Part shown: positions 47,293 to 59,445 of the stretch, one piece after another
Layout of the letters: every line of letters begins with the position of its first letter
Numbering within the stretch: the first letter of the stretch is position 1
Origin: Puffinus mauretanicus
Taxonomy: Eukaryota > Chordata > Aves > Procellariiformes > Procellariidae
Reading direction: 5' to 3'
Length of the DNA stretch: 64,000 bases
Assembly: GCA_023333565.1 (NCBI GenBank)
Contig: JAJKFH010000205.1
Location: forward strand, 558,001 to 622,000
The notes under the pieces: generated by a model
The model's input: the letters and a program-made list of their open reading frames with translations, nothing else
Database searches by the model: none
Told to the model about the DNA's origin: nothing
Program-made: the position numbers and the translations under genes

Positions 47293-47339
47293 GAATCTAA
47301 TTATTATGTTGCTCCTCACATAATGCAACAATTAGATTC
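47293..47339. repeat. nested hairpin with 10-bp perfect outer arms
   Basis: GAATCTAATT (47293-47302) pairs with AATTAGATTC (47330-47339). Immediately inside, ATTATG (47303-47308) pairs with CATAAT (47319-47324), leaving a 10-base loop and a 5-base bulge. The element is compact and AT-rich. It could be a remnant inverted-repeat transposon or a structured RNA. No family was recognised. Confidence 0.75.
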
Positions 47340-49010
47340 AGGTCCAGATATACAAAAGCAGTTGTGCTAGTGGAGTGACATTTATGTGGTACTTGAAATA
47401 TCTGCAGATATTAAGGACAATTTCATGGCTAACTAGCGAAAAGTGACACTTAACAGTCTTTTTTGTCAAAATGACTGTTTTGATATAAAAATGCTTCCCA
47501 TTGAAGACAAGGATGTGCAAACCTACTCTGCAAGGATTATGGTTAGGACTGATCTTTTTTTCCTTTTTTTTTGCGGGGGATTAAGCTCAGTTTCCCTTGA
47601 TGTGCAGGACTTTTCAAACTGCTGTTATTGCTGACTGTACTGTAACCTGGGTTTGACCGCAGTTCTAAAAAATAACCGTAGATAATAACTAAAAAAACCC
47701 CACCTTTCAGACTGCAGTCTAAAAAATAACCTCTACATGGTACCTATTTATACGGCAAATAACCTCAACTCTTTTCAACATGATGCTCCAAACTGCAGGT
47801 ATTCTGTTGTACTTGGCAGACGCTAATTCTAAGAGTTGTGGTGCAGGTTGACTGTGATGTTTGCTGGATGCTGTAGGTGAGTAGGTGCAGGGATTCCCTG
47901 CTTCTCAAGGCCATGTCTTCAGTCCACAGTCTGGGACTGTGGGTAACCTGGGAGTAAGAATACAAGGCTCAGCCTAGCAGTTTCCCCGATGTTATTGTCA
48001 TAATCCATAGGCAACACCGTTTTCTTCTTCTCCTCTTGAGGAGCCTTGGGGATCAGATCATGCCCTGCATGTTGCTATGGGGTAGAGAGAAGAAGGGGTA
48101 CTCTAGCTATTCTTAGAAAGCCAAAGGAGCATTTAACTACACCAAACCCCATAATTAGAAAAGCCTCTCCACCATCTCCTAACATCAGCAGTCTAAAAAT
48201 CAGCCACCAAATCTTCTTCATCGAAAGAGAAAGACAACCCCCTTTGGAGGACAGGTCACCTTAAGCTCGGTGCCTGTGATGGGTGGTGGGTTCTGGGGGA
48301 TGTGTGTCTCCTTCCCCTGACACCAGGCACAGCCCAGCCTGTGGGCACTAGCACAGACAGTTCGTGCTAGCTGGGATGGATTCCACGCTCCCTGTCAGGT
48401 CTTCAGTTCATTGTTTTTATTATGACTTGAATTGATATATTTCATTACATACGATCACCCTCTGCCCCATCGTACATTCATCACATGTGTCAGTTCTGCT
48501 TTTCCAATCTGCTGCTTGATTAGCCTTTGTTAACAGAAATACCCGAATGATATACATGTAGCTGTGTACTTTTTGCTCGTGTATTGGAGGACACCATTGC
48601 AAAGAGGCTGCCGGGGCTTTTTCTCAGATAAAAATAGTCAGAGCCATAGCAAGGCCCAAGGACATCAGAAAACCCAGCTCTGCTCCCAGCTCTGCTCCTG
48701 ACCCGCGGTGGGGACAAGGCTGAGCATCTTCTCGCTCACGCTGGGTGCCTGCAAATTCTCTCCAATCTTTCTCATCAGCCGTCACCTCGCTCTGTGTATT
48801 TGTGCCTATTATAGGGACTGTCATTTTGGTAGAGGCCTTTAGGGGAAAAATCACTCTCAAGTTCCTGTTGGTGACAAAAGTAATGGTATAAGGGGGCAGT
48901 TGGCTGGAGGAATGACAAAATTAGAGAATTATTATATTATATCCCCTAGTTTTGGGAAAGATTATAGATGCCACACAGACTCTTGCAATGGCAAGCTAAG
49001 CAAGGGCAGT
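47340..49010. other. non-coding stretch, no gene recognised
   Basis: Contains a dispersed pair GCAGTTCTAAAAAATAACC (47659) and GCAGTCTAAAAAATAACC (47714), and a 12-bp tandem pair CCCAGCTCTGCT (48673-48696). Open frames are short. No gene was recognised. Confidence 0.7.
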
Positions 49011-49014
49011 CAGC

Positions 49015-49530
49015 AGAATCCATTTACGAAGAGTAGGTCATCCTCAGCAAATATGATTAACTCCTTGGAGCGGAGGTGACGATGAGAGCTGACAGGGCTG
49101 AAGCAGCAGACATAATTGACTTGGACTTCCACAAGGCTTTTTTTTTTTTTTATCCATACAATACTGCATAAAAGACTTAGGGTTAATAAGTCTGGCATTG
49201 ATAGTGAAATTCTCAATTGGCTACAAAAAAGAATGACTCGGTAACTGAGGTTAGACAAGTTGGAAAGTGGTGATAAATGGATACAGATGGGGTAACGGTG
49301 AGAGGTGAGAAGTGGAGTACCGCAGGGAGCAGAGGTGGGGGCTTGTTCATGCATCAGTGACCCACTGGAGAGGGGGATGGGAAGTGAAGAGTGCACGTCG
49401 TCAGAGGATGCAAAACTGTAAGAGAAGAAGAGGGAGACCACATGTGTGGAGGCAGAGTTAAAGATAGGCAGGTTAACGGACACTCATCCCCGCACAATGC
49501 AAATTGTAGAAAATGGAAGAACGGCTCAAA
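49015..49530 (+). mobile_element. CR1-type LINE reverse-transcriptase fragment, decayed
   Basis: Translated conceptually, the segment keeps ordered remnants of a CR1 reverse transcriptase. GACTTGGACTTCCACAAGGC (49119-49138) gives D-L-D-F-H-K-A, matching the DFxKAFD motif. GTGGAGTACCGCAGGGAGCA (49313-49332) gives S-G-V-P-Q-G-A, the SGVPQG motif. TCAGAGGATGCAAAACTG (about 49400-49417) stands where F-A-D-D-T-K-L is expected, so the catalytic aspartates are not intact. Frames shift between motifs and a T14 run (49138-49151) interrupts the first. The upstream TTTACGAAGAGTAGGTCATC matches the region before this motif in sauropsid CR1. The copy is an inactive fossil lacking both ends. Confidence 0.75.
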
Positions 49531-49904
49531 ACGTAAAGAGGTGGGGAAAGGACAGGCGGGATTGTTTCTTTTTTATAAAATGGTGATTAAGAATAGGGTG
49601 TGAGGTGATAGCAGAAAAATCTCCCACAGGTAGAGGGGCATACAGGTTTCTGGGGGTAGGACGAAGCTGTGATTGTGAGTGTTGGACGGTGAGCAGGTTT
49701 GTCTGCTCTTCTAGACACTAACACTGCAATCTATCAGTGGCAAACCCAATTTCTTTCAAAATGTCTCTCTTTTATTCTACGAACAGCTTATCCATTAACT
49801 GATGTGTCCGTTAACTGATCAACATTTTAATGTGTCTACCTATTACGTAGCCCTGGCCAGTTCAAAAACTGAGAACCTCAAAGTTTTAAGTTATTTCATC
49901 CTTG

Positions 49905-49985
49905 TATTCAGCCCTTTTGCATTAAGGAAGTATTATCTCCATTTCACAAAGATCGAAAAGCATAAAGATATTAAATCCAGTTATC
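49905..49985 (-). mobile_element. possible MIR/L2 tail
   Basis: GAAGTATTATCTCCATTTCA then CAAAGATCGAAAAGCATAAA and GATATTAAATCCAG follow the order of the reverse-complemented MIR/L2 tail ('GTATTATTATCCCCATTTTACAGATGAGAAAACTGAGGCA...TTAAATGACTTG'). Short and diverged. Confidence 0.4.
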
Positions 49986-50506
49986 AACTGTCATAATTTT
50001 ATCACAAATCATGACACAATATTTTGAGGTATTCTTTTCCATTTCTGATGGTCAAGGAAGTTTCATGATAATCAAATATTTTTATTCTGTTAGTCCCTAT
50101 GTAAGCTTCACAGTCCAGACTTTTGAAGGACCTTTCAAAACAACCAAGTGAGTATAGTTAGTGTATGGTCTTTGCAAGAGTTTGTTTGACTGTGCAAACA
50201 AAAGGTTGCTTACGTGAATGTTTGCAGAAAGCAGGTATAACTGAAGCAAACACGTGGCCCCTCTTAGATAAATGCTTTTTGCAATATTTGCCCAGCTGTA
50301 GTGATTTTTCAACTAGCAGTTGGAAAAGTGACCTCTGATTTGACCTTAAGAGACAGGTTCTCAATCCACAGGCTGCAGCAAACTCTGCTTCTCAGCAGAT
50401 CAAGATGATCTGACACACACCGAAGCTAGAGATTTTGCAGTAAAGAGACTCTCCCTGTGCACTGAGAACAAGAGCTAAATCTGAGACCTCTAAAAACGCA
50501 AACATT

Positions 50507-50570
50507 TAATCCTGGATTCAGTCAATAGCAAAACTCCCGTTAACTTAAAAAGGGGAAAAGTAAAACATAT
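50507..50570. repeat. palindromic-element relic, first copy
   Basis: AATCCTGGATTCAGTCAATA then GCAAAACTCCCGTTAACTTA resembles the 'AATCCTGGCCCCATTGAAGTCAATGGCAAAACTCCCATTGACTTCAATGGG' repeat of sauropsids, with the middle shortened. A second relic lies 90 bases downstream. Confidence 0.5.
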
Positions 50571-50661
50571 TTGGCCATTGCCAAAGTGAGTTGCTGAGTT
50601 ATTTGCATTGGTGGAGAAGATTTGCTGAAGCACCAAGATCTACCCTATTTCTCCCACCCAC

Positions 50662-50712
50662 CCTATCAGTGGTAAAACTCCCATCGACTCCAGCAAAGCA
50701 GAGCTGGTCTGG
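50662..50712. repeat. palindromic-element relic, second copy
   Basis: CCTATCAGTGGTAAAACTCC then CATCGACTCCAGCAAAGCAG repeats the 'GGTAAAACTCCCATTGACTTCAG' core of the preceding relic. Two independent insertions or a split element are both possible. Confidence 0.45.
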
Positions 50713-51179
50713 AGCTGAACACTTCTTGAATTCTACCTAAATGCTTATAACATGCAAATAACTGCAGATATGACATACAAGTTGCCTAACCCAAGAGCTT
50801 AAAGTCTAACTGAAGATAAAAGCAACAAATGAAATATTGTTCACATTAAAGTGAAAAGCAGAATAAATTGAGAGTGACAGTAGTAAGGACCAGATTAGCA
50901 TGTGTACACCTATGACCACATTTTACTGGTGCAAACCTCTTTCTAACTGTGAATAACTAACAGTATTAAAAATATCCAGCTCTAAAAAAACCCTGCTTAA
51001 AATAGTCAAAATCCTCAAGTTCAGCACAGCACTTGAAGCTCATATTGAACATTTAGCACTCCACGCTAATGGGACACAAGCACTTGCTCTGGCAATTTGC
51101 TCAACTGGGGTCACAGTGCCAAACCGTGATGCCTCTGTGCCACTCCTTGCTTGGAGTTACGGTGAGGCTGGGTGGGTGA

Positions 51180-51680
51180 AAGAAATAACCACACTGCTTT
51201 CCTCGGTCTTGTTTTCCTTAAAAGCAGAAGCCATTTCATCTATGTCATGTCTAACTTGTAATTACCCTTTGTCTGTTTTGGAGTTGTGCATTTAAGTTCT
51301 CTTTTCTGCTCTTTTCACAGCAGTCTCCTTCTGCTTGTGATCATTGTTATTTAAGGAGAAAGGAAGAGGATTTTTTCTTCTTTAGCTGTACATTTAGAGA
51401 TGGAAAATATTTCTTCCTTTTTTTTTTTTTTTAATGTTTCCCATGCTAAAAAGCCCCCCTGAACTTTCATTTTATGGACACACAAAAAGCATAATTTTCT
51501 TTGTGTAACTTGACACATCCCAGCGGCAGCATAGTGCTTGATTATTTGATGAGACAGCGTTGTGGATCACATGCACAATGGCCCCCGAGAAAATTACACC
51601 CTCCCAGGCTTCAGTGAGAATCTCTTTGATGACGAAAGGGTTATTATTATGAGTATTATGCAGACACTCAGGTCAAGCTC
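51180..51680. promoter_or_regulatory. candidate conserved regulatory block
   Basis: Low-repeat stretch broken by a T15 run (51418-51432). The right half (about 51510-51660) is notable for CpG and E-box/GATA-like content in GATTATTTGATGAGACAGCG and GATCACATGCACAATGG. It contains no transposon signature and no open frame of interest. Texture resembles vertebrate conserved non-coding elements; conservation is untested. Confidence 0.3.
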
Positions 51681-54600
51681 TTACTAATTTCAGGGGTTTT
51701 TCCTTTATCATTTCTTGACTGTTTGGGCAGTACATATGCAAAGGTAACTTCCAGTCCAAGGAGCAAAGACTAGATTTAGCAAATCATTAAAAGCATTTTT
51801 TTAACTCTAAACGTAAGAAACAACAGCTGAATTAATGGGCGCACTCATGTACTGCACACTAAGGATGTGCTTTTTCAGTTTTATTAACTGCACTTAATGA
51901 AGTTTAAAATATAGATAAAGAGATATATTTGTAAGTCTACTGCAATCATACTCTTTCTCCTCCTCTGTCAGAGCAGTAGCCTTCATTAACTCAGCATTCT
52001 GCAGCCTGGCTAACTAGGGCAGGACTTGCAGTAACTAGTATAGCAAGCTGAATTATTCATTATGAATTTTTTCTTATGGAGGAATGTATCTCCTTTTTTT
52101 TTTCTTACTCACAGATTTTACATGAACATACCATGATCTCTTTTTTTTTTCTTTAAAGATTTCTCCTTCCTTGAGTATTTCTCCAGTGAGGAAATGGTGC
52201 AAAAAAATTTTGCACAGTTGGTTGTGACATGATCACAGCCAGGACTCTGCTCAAGATCTCTCCACTGAACCATGTGATTGGTCACTAAAGTTATATGATT
52301 TCTCTATTTATTAGACTGGCTGAACAAAACATGAAACAAAGACTATTTTAATGCTAAGAATTCCTCTGATTTGCCCTTCAAAAGGAACTTTGTCTTTTCA
52401 AGATTTCCCAACTTACTCAAAACGTTCTTGCTTATTACCAATATTTTGCCTGTTTCCACCTCTAATGGCATAGTATTCCTTTGGTCTTAACAGCCCATTC
52501 CTAGCAAAAACTTTCTAAGACTCACTACCAGCTTAATAAGGCTCCCAGTGGGAAGAAATTGAGATCAACAAGGGATGTCTCTGTGCTTATTATCACGTTG
52601 AATCTAAATGGTGTCATTCCTCAGAATTCATTAGTTTAACAACATTCCCAAAATACACTTGGCAAGTGGTAAATGTATCCTTTCGATTAAATTACTTAAA
52701 AGTTATAGATTTTCTTTTCTTTGTGTATATTTTCACTGAAAACTCACTCGACTTACAGATTGCCGTGAAAGTCTATTCTTTATTGGAATTAACATGAGAA
52801 GCACTGGGAGTATTTTTAACAATATGCTTTTGATTAACGGATCATATTTTGAATGTTGTTAACAGGGGATTTTTAAGTGCAAGATTTCTTCTTGTAGAGG
52901 GTCCCAGTCTGAAATTGCTTGCATCAGCAGTCCCTGTAGGAGAACGTAATGCAGCAGAACAGAGGGGATGTGTAAGCCAGGTAACTATGTCCATCAGCAT
53001 ATCCCAGAGCAGAAAACTTGGGCAAAAGAAGCCCAGATAAGGAGAAGAGAGGCACAGTAACCAGGAGCCAGTTCAGTCTCTTGTAGAAGGATGCGATCTT
53101 GAAAGACACTCAGGTACAAATGTAAAAATAGGTACTGCTGAAAGCTGCTCTTTACCTGCAGAGCCCCAACTGCCCGTAACCGTGCTTCTCAATTTAACAT
53201 CAGTGAACAAAGTCTGATGTTTGTGGTAGTCACATATTGCAGAAGACAGGGCAGAGGTCTAACTGTGGTCCTTCTGAAATAAGGAACAAGTCCCCTTCAG
53301 CACCAGGGCACGGCCAACAGGCAGCCTGGGCAAAGGAGGGACTCTTTACATTCAGGATGAAGAGGGAAATAGTCCCTCAGAAGAAGACAAGCCAGGGTCC
53401 TGGAGAAGCTGAAAGACCTTAGCACTGGATGGTGCTTACTCCTGCCTTAAGCAAGAAAATAGTCATAGCACCGAGTCCTTCCATAAGCCTTCCTGGAAAG
53501 ATGAGTTATGACAGAGAGGACACAGGACACATTTGTTTCCAGCTGTCTCTGGAGTAAAGATGTCTCTCAGGAAAGGTATTAGCCTGTCCAAAAAAATCAG
53601 TGGTGTCTGCTAAGCTCACCACAGCTTGACACCTGCAAGAAACATCACAAAGAAGATAACGGTGAGCGTTTGGCAAATAAGGATTTTCTTGAGCCAGCAT
53701 GTCTGTTATATGTAATTCATAGGCTTGGCAGACTGATCTGGGATTTTTCTCTCAACCCACAAAATAGATCTCATTTATAAAGAGGCATTTTTCTGATCTA
53801 TTTTTAACTTTGGTATTATGGTCAGAAAGAGAAATCCCCAAAGATGTATCAGTGGTGGAGATATAACGTCCTGAGTCTGAGAGATATAGAAATATCTTGT
53901 ATATTCTCTCCCATCATTCTGGGAGAGTCATTTCTTTCTGGTTATCTGCACAATATTGCAAAACAGCACAGATGTTTCGTAACAGTAACACTCAGTGAAC
54001 TCGCACAATCTCTCTCCCAGTCACCTTTCTATTCAGAAGCTGAGTATTTGTTTTCCTCTCCAGTGCTCTGCCTGGGCAGCAGATTAATCCTGGCCATACA
54101 AAATGGTGCCTGATAGAGCAATATAAAATAAACAATTTGCAATGGATTCTGAACTGTGTTCCAGCAACGGCAGAAACACAGGGATATGGAGACAGCCTAG
54201 GTGAAGAAGAGGGTTCATTTGTCATTAAGTCACCACGTGCTAACCTGCTGGTACACCTGAACTGAAGAGATTGGAAGATCATAAGAAATGAAGAGGCTAA
54301 CAGGGAAAGAAAGCTGGACATGCATGCTTACTTGCTTTCACAATATGTGGACATGCAATAGGGAAAGAAACAATCCAACAGGTGGGGCCAGGCTATATCA
54401 TACTCTTTCGGATGCTGAAAGAATGAACTTTTTCATCACAGTTAGTAGGTGAGTGTGAGCGATGTAAAATGCTACTTGTTTTCTTCCCCTTCCTAATATA
54501 AAACCTGAAATTTTGCAAGCCAACATGTGCTGAATTGTTCAAGATGCAGAACTGAATTAAAATATTTAGGAAAGACTGGGTAGTATCTCATGTGAGATTG

Positions 54601-55660
54601 GAACTGGGCCTCAGGACTTTGAAACTTCAGCCCACAATGACTGTCATTGCATAGAATCTAGTAGACAGCAAAGGACACAGTGTTATGACAAAGTGACATT
54701 TACTAACTGAACATATCTACTGCCAGGTGGGGAACTGGGTGAATGGACAAAGATGGCAGGAAGATGGGTTTTCCTTGTCCTTTATTAAGCTGTGTTGTTC
54801 AGTAGCTTTGCCAGGCTAGTGTTGCATTGTTCTTCCCTGTCAAAACTGCCCTTGTCTCATACCTGGCACTTATAAGGGTAGAAATGTTATCCCATAAGGG
54901 CACTGAAAGCAAAGGTGTTCAGTGATCCCAAAAATCCTGGCTGAGGGATCAAACTGGTGCCCACTTGTTTGACAGCACCCTCCAGCCATTTGAAACCATC
55001 TGATCTTCCAACACCATGGTGAAAATCAGTTCTGCAGTAGGACAAGCACTTCCAAACGAGGCCAGGGCTAACTGGGCCAGGCATTACGGAAAGCTGTGTA
55101 AAATGAACCAGACAAAGCAGACCTTTGCTGTAGTGCATGTCATATAAGCAGGCAAAATAGAAACAGGCTGAAGAAACATGCACGGAGAGTTAGACCAGAG
55201 TTGCCCATGCTCATGGGAGAACTGAAAGCAGAAAACTCACATCTCCAGGGCAAGCATCCGCTGCCCACTTGCTTTGCGTTTGTACAATTGTGACAGCGGA
55301 GACACATAAGGGGGTTTTTTGGCCTCGATTTTCATGAACTTTATTCTTCAGTGTCTTTTTTCTCCAAGGTTGGAGAAACCTGTACCAAAAATTCACTCTG
55401 AGACAAACACTAACTGCTGCTAGTCTGCTGAAACCTTTAGTGAATGGTACCAAATGCTACTAAATTAAAAGACTGCTCCTTTGCAGCTCCATTTCAAATG
55501 TAATAATATTTTTGTTACCTCACAAGCAAAGCTGACAAAGCCACTTTGTTTTCTTCAGACACAAAGGGACATTTTGAAGTAAAACCCACTAAAACAAACT
55601 TGGTTATATTTCATTAAAATAGGCAAGGGCAAGAATTTTCATGTTATAGCTGCTTCTCTC
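51680..55660. other. non-coding stretch, no gene recognised
   Basis: AT-leaning unique DNA with T runs near 52093 and 52141. Open frames do not exceed 109 codons (complement of 53992-54321) and are unrecognised. I see no identifiable transposon or RNA gene. Confidence 0.7.
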
Positions 55661-55667
55661 CAAAGAG

Positions 55668-55985
55668 CATCAAAGCGCTTCACAAAGCAAATTCTCCAGC
55701 TGAAAGCACTTCCTCATCTGAGCAGTCCTGCTGGACTCTTGAAAGTCTCTGCCTCTCCTTTCATGAGCAAGGTTGGCTTCATCAAGACCTAATGACCAAG
55801 CCCTGAGAGACGCTGAATACCTGCAGCCCAACGTCTCTGCTAGATCTCATTATGCCTTTCAACAGTACCGAGACAAAGGGAATGCCCCATTACACAGATG
55901 GATAAACTGAGTCATCGGGCTTTTAAAATGACTTGCCCAGATACTTGAAGCATTGGCTAAATCTCACGCAGCTCATCCAGGCAAT
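55668..55985 (-). mobile_element. MIR/L2-like tail, possibly split
   Basis: CATCAAAGCGCTTCACAAAG (from 55668) matches the 'AAAGCGCTTTACAAA' segment of old L2/MIR-like tails. About 210 bases later ATTACACAGATGGATAAACT then GAGTCATCGGGC and ATGACTTGCCCAGAT match 'TTTACAGATGGGGAAACTGAGGCA...TGACTTGCCCAAG'. The gap between halves is longer than in the intact element, suggesting an internal insertion or a longer subfamily. Confidence 0.55.
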
Positions 55986-56159
55986 TAGGCTCCTTATGGC
56001 AGGCAGGTCTGGTTAAATTACTACGAAGAGAAAGATGTGGAACTGAATAAATGACTGAGCGCACACGGTGTATTGTGACTGAGCTGTAGATTAGATTTAC
56101 TTAAACTTGCTTTAAAATGAGCTAGTTCAGATATTAGCAGCAGATCAGCTGGTTTAATC

Positions 56160-56830
56160 TGCCGGGCTGAGCTGCGACGGCCGGCTGAAACGTCTGGATC
56201 AGCTGGTGGATGCAGGGATGCCTCCCTGCCCTCCCTCCTCTAACCGCCAAACACTCTGCTGCCCGCTACAAATTAGTTTATAACTCAGGAAGAGTTCCCA
56301 CATCAGATGCAGCCTGATAGCATGGGGAGGGTAGGAGCAGCCCTAACCTGGAAAGACCTGTTCGCCAGTCAAAGATTGTCTAGAGATTTGCAGCGGGGCA
56401 GGGCCCCTCCCGAAACGCCGCAGCCCTTTGCCAGCTGCCGGGAAGAGGCGGACACGGCTTTGAGGCAGCGGGCAGAGACATCTCCTCCGTGCTCCACTCA
56501 GAACGGCCACCTCCAGCCTCCCGTCCCCCTTCCCGTCCCTCCCGCTGCGTGGCTCAGCCCCACATCTTGGCAGCCCTCTGGAAAATCCGAAGTATGTGGT
56601 GAATGCCTGCGTAAATCTGGTTAATTTAATTACTTCTGGGAGATTGATATCTCTGGCTGCTGAGCCACATTAGTAAGACTGATGTCAGCCCCTCCTGCGG
56701 CACACGCAGGTTCGGGCAGGAGGGCCGGCGCGGTGGTGCAGCCAGCTGGGTCAGCGGGTGCAGGAGGGATGCGCGGCGAGACGCGACGCACGGCTTCTGC
56801 CTTTTGTCAGGGTGCGGGAACCAGGTTGGA
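56160..56830. promoter_or_regulatory. CpG-rich island, possible orphan promoter
   Basis: By eye count roughly 40 CpG in ~670 bases with high GC, far above anything else in the window. Dense parts are 56165-56200, 56400-56540 and 56700-56815; a CpG-poor AATTTAATTAC segment near 56620 separates them. No TATA box or recognisable first coding exon was found. The 105-codon frame 56307-56624 is Pro/Ser/Arg-rich and matches nothing known. Possible identities are a promoter of a non-coding RNA, an alternative 5' exon of a distant gene or an intragenic orphan CpG island. Confidence 0.5.
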
Positions 56831-58564
56831 AACTCTGATTTTAAGGCACAGACCTGGACTTCTCTGTCTCGTTTAGTGCTCTGGGGTGGGGGGTTGGAAA
56901 TGTGGCATGACCCTCCTTCAGCACAGTTTGCCAAATGATTTCATTGCCATGATTCCCTGTCTGCCGCCGCCTGCAAAAACTCCTGTCGGCTCCCAGCAGA
57001 ACAGAGAGACTCAAACAGCAAACAAGACATGATGCTTATTCAGGCCTCAGGAAACTTTGGGCATGAGTCCAGACTGAGCTGGTTCTTTGTTTGACCTAAC
57101 TCCAGTGAGAACCATCAAATGGCACATGTATCTACCATACCTACCTGAAGCCAGCTTTGCCTTCCCTGCTTTTGGGTGCTGCATCATCTCAGGAGCCACC
57201 ATCAGGCACTCTGTTGCCTCCCAGTACTCAGGCAGAAAATATAGGGAGGCTGGGGACACCTCTGCTATCCCTCCCATCACACAAACCTCTGCAATGCCTT
57301 GTAGGTAACCCCTCTCTTTCCACCTGCTCCTGTAAAATCATTTCACTCCAAAAAACCTCCCTACTCGCTGTGTTGAGGAATTGAATTCCCCCTGTTTTCA
57401 ACAGGAGTCAGGTACCTGAGGATATCTGCAGCTCTGTGTCTGAGCTCCAGGGGCTAGTGCATAAAGAAAAAGTATTTCCTATAGAATTTTAAACCCAAAT
57501 CATATTTCATTCAAATCAGTTAATTTGCTCCATATAATCCAAGTTCTGGAGCAGCCCTTGTAAATGAAAGCGATACATTCCTGCTATTCTCAACAGAAGC
57601 ATTTTCTTCTTATTTCTTTCTATGTCCAAAGATTTTCTGGCACCCATATAAAGGTTAAATCTAGCCTGAAAGCATATGCCTTTCCTCTTTGAGTTTGATT
57701 AACTATGGCTGAAATGATACTGTGAACTGGAAGCTCTGAAGACTGGAGTGGTATCAGACAGACAGACAAGCCGGGGGAGAAATGAGTCTTTTTAAGTTTT
57801 TGAAGCAGTTCTGAATGAGGTCTAAATTGCACCAAATAATGTGCTTAAATAAACTGCTAGCAAAGGAAACAGCTGTCAGAATATTATACTTCTGTGGATC
57901 CAAGTATATACCCTATAGTTGCGGAACAGAAAATTGCCAAATGAAGATTTAAAGTGACAAGATCTGTGTGTGGCAGCAACAGCAGGTAAAACACAAGAGG
58001 CATTTAAGCTGTTTTAAATTTAACTGTCCCATGCACTGAGTATTGAAATTTTTCAGTAGCTGCCTCATGATTTTTCCTCTCTATGCTTTGTTAACACAGC
58101 AAGATTCAGACCACATCTAATGGTTTAAAGCAATGCTTTTAAACAGTATTTCCTGCTCTAATAAAGCCCATCTTGGATTTAGTATCAAAAAAAGAACTGT
58201 TTAAAACAACACCCAAAAGGTACAAGACATAAAAATAAATGCAATATTTTCTAAGCCCCTCTCCCCATTCCTTCTCCACACACAACTTTAAGACTAAGAA
58301 GCTATATTGACCATGGGTATGTAAGAAAGCAGGACCCACAGCCTGTGTAACTCTTTTGCAGATATTCTTGTACCAATGCCTTGACATAACAGCCTCTTAA
58401 ATAATTGACAACTTCAAGTGGCAGCAATTGCCTCCTAACATCTCACATCAGGGCTGTGTTGTGTGTACAACTATACAGGTTAAAGATCTCTCACGCCTTT
58501 CCAGAGAGGTGATGATGAGCAGGTGTATCACTACTGTTTTATTTTGCACATCATCTCTGCTGCT

Positions 58565-58690
58565 GTGAAAGCACTTTGCAAGCCAGAGTGTGGCACAAGT
58601 CTTTTACAAGACAGCTTTTTATCCTCACGTTATGCCTTGGGAAACTGAGATATGACGTGTAGCTGAACACTCCCTGCACTTCCCAGCACA
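58565..58690 (-). mobile_element. MIR/L2-like tail, decayed
   Basis: GTGAAAGCACTTTGCAAGCC then AGAGTGTGGCACAAG, followed by TTTTATCCTCACGTTATGCC and TTGGGAAACTGAGATATGAC, matches the reverse-complemented MIR/L2 order ('AAAGCGCTTTGCAA...TTATCCTCACAACAACCC...GGAAACTGAGGCA'). Confidence 0.55.
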
Positions 58691-59429
58691 AGCAGGAATA
58701 AAGTTTGAGGGTGCAATCTTGGCAAGTTACAATCAAGTGGAAATTTCCTTTTGACCTTGGAGAAGAAGACGAGAAGGACTTCACCCTTTGGAGTTTCAGA
58801 CATGCCAATCAATTGTAAGCACCTAACCAAAGGGCCTGTGTTCGCAGTAGGATGAGTTAAGGGTCCCTGTATATTCTGCCGGGTTCACAGCGTACCTCAG
58901 TTAAGTGCTCTGAGTCAAGAAGCCCAGATCGGCATCAGAGTCCCCAGTTTAATCACCACAGCCTCCCAGTGCTCCCTCCCTCTCTCATAAAACCGAGAAA
59001 ACACTTTGTCAGTGCTACACAAGTTAATTCAAAGTGAGCTCACCAAAGAAATGCAAATATAACAGCCTAAAACGTTTAGATGAGTTTAAGTGTATTCTTA
59101 AACATTTGGCAGAGTTAGGGCCCGTGACTCTTTGGGTAGAGCCACGCAAGTCTGTGAGCATGAGCTCCGTTTGCACAGAGGTTGGCCTAGGAGGGTGAAA
59201 AAAGGGGTTCAGGTTTTTAATAAGCTAAGAACGTGAGGCAGCCTGCCCAGTCAGGCTATGAGATGAAACATTCGAACTGATCCATCCCTATGGTGGCTGT
59301 ATTTTTGGAAACTTTGCTTTTTTACATTTCTGTTTTCTCATGGCTCTGCCTCTGGACCTCATTAATCTCCATAGTATTTGCAAGTGAACAATTGCCCTAA
59401 TTCCATCTGGCTGGAGTACAAAAAAAAGA

Positions 59430-59445
59430 CTTTTTTTAAAAAAAG
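59430..59445. repeat. 16-bp A/T palindrome
   Basis: CTTTTTTTAAAAAAAG is its own reverse complement: seven T followed by seven A. Low-complexity; could form a cruciform but may be chance in an A/T-run-rich spot. Confidence 0.9.

Larger units (their letters stand above)
49530..51180. other. non-coding stretch, no gene recognised
   Basis: Holds a MIR/L2-like tail (49905-49985) and two nearby ATTGACTT-type relics (50507-50570 and 50662-50712), listed separately. Otherwise unique-looking DNA with short frames only. Confidence 0.7.
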
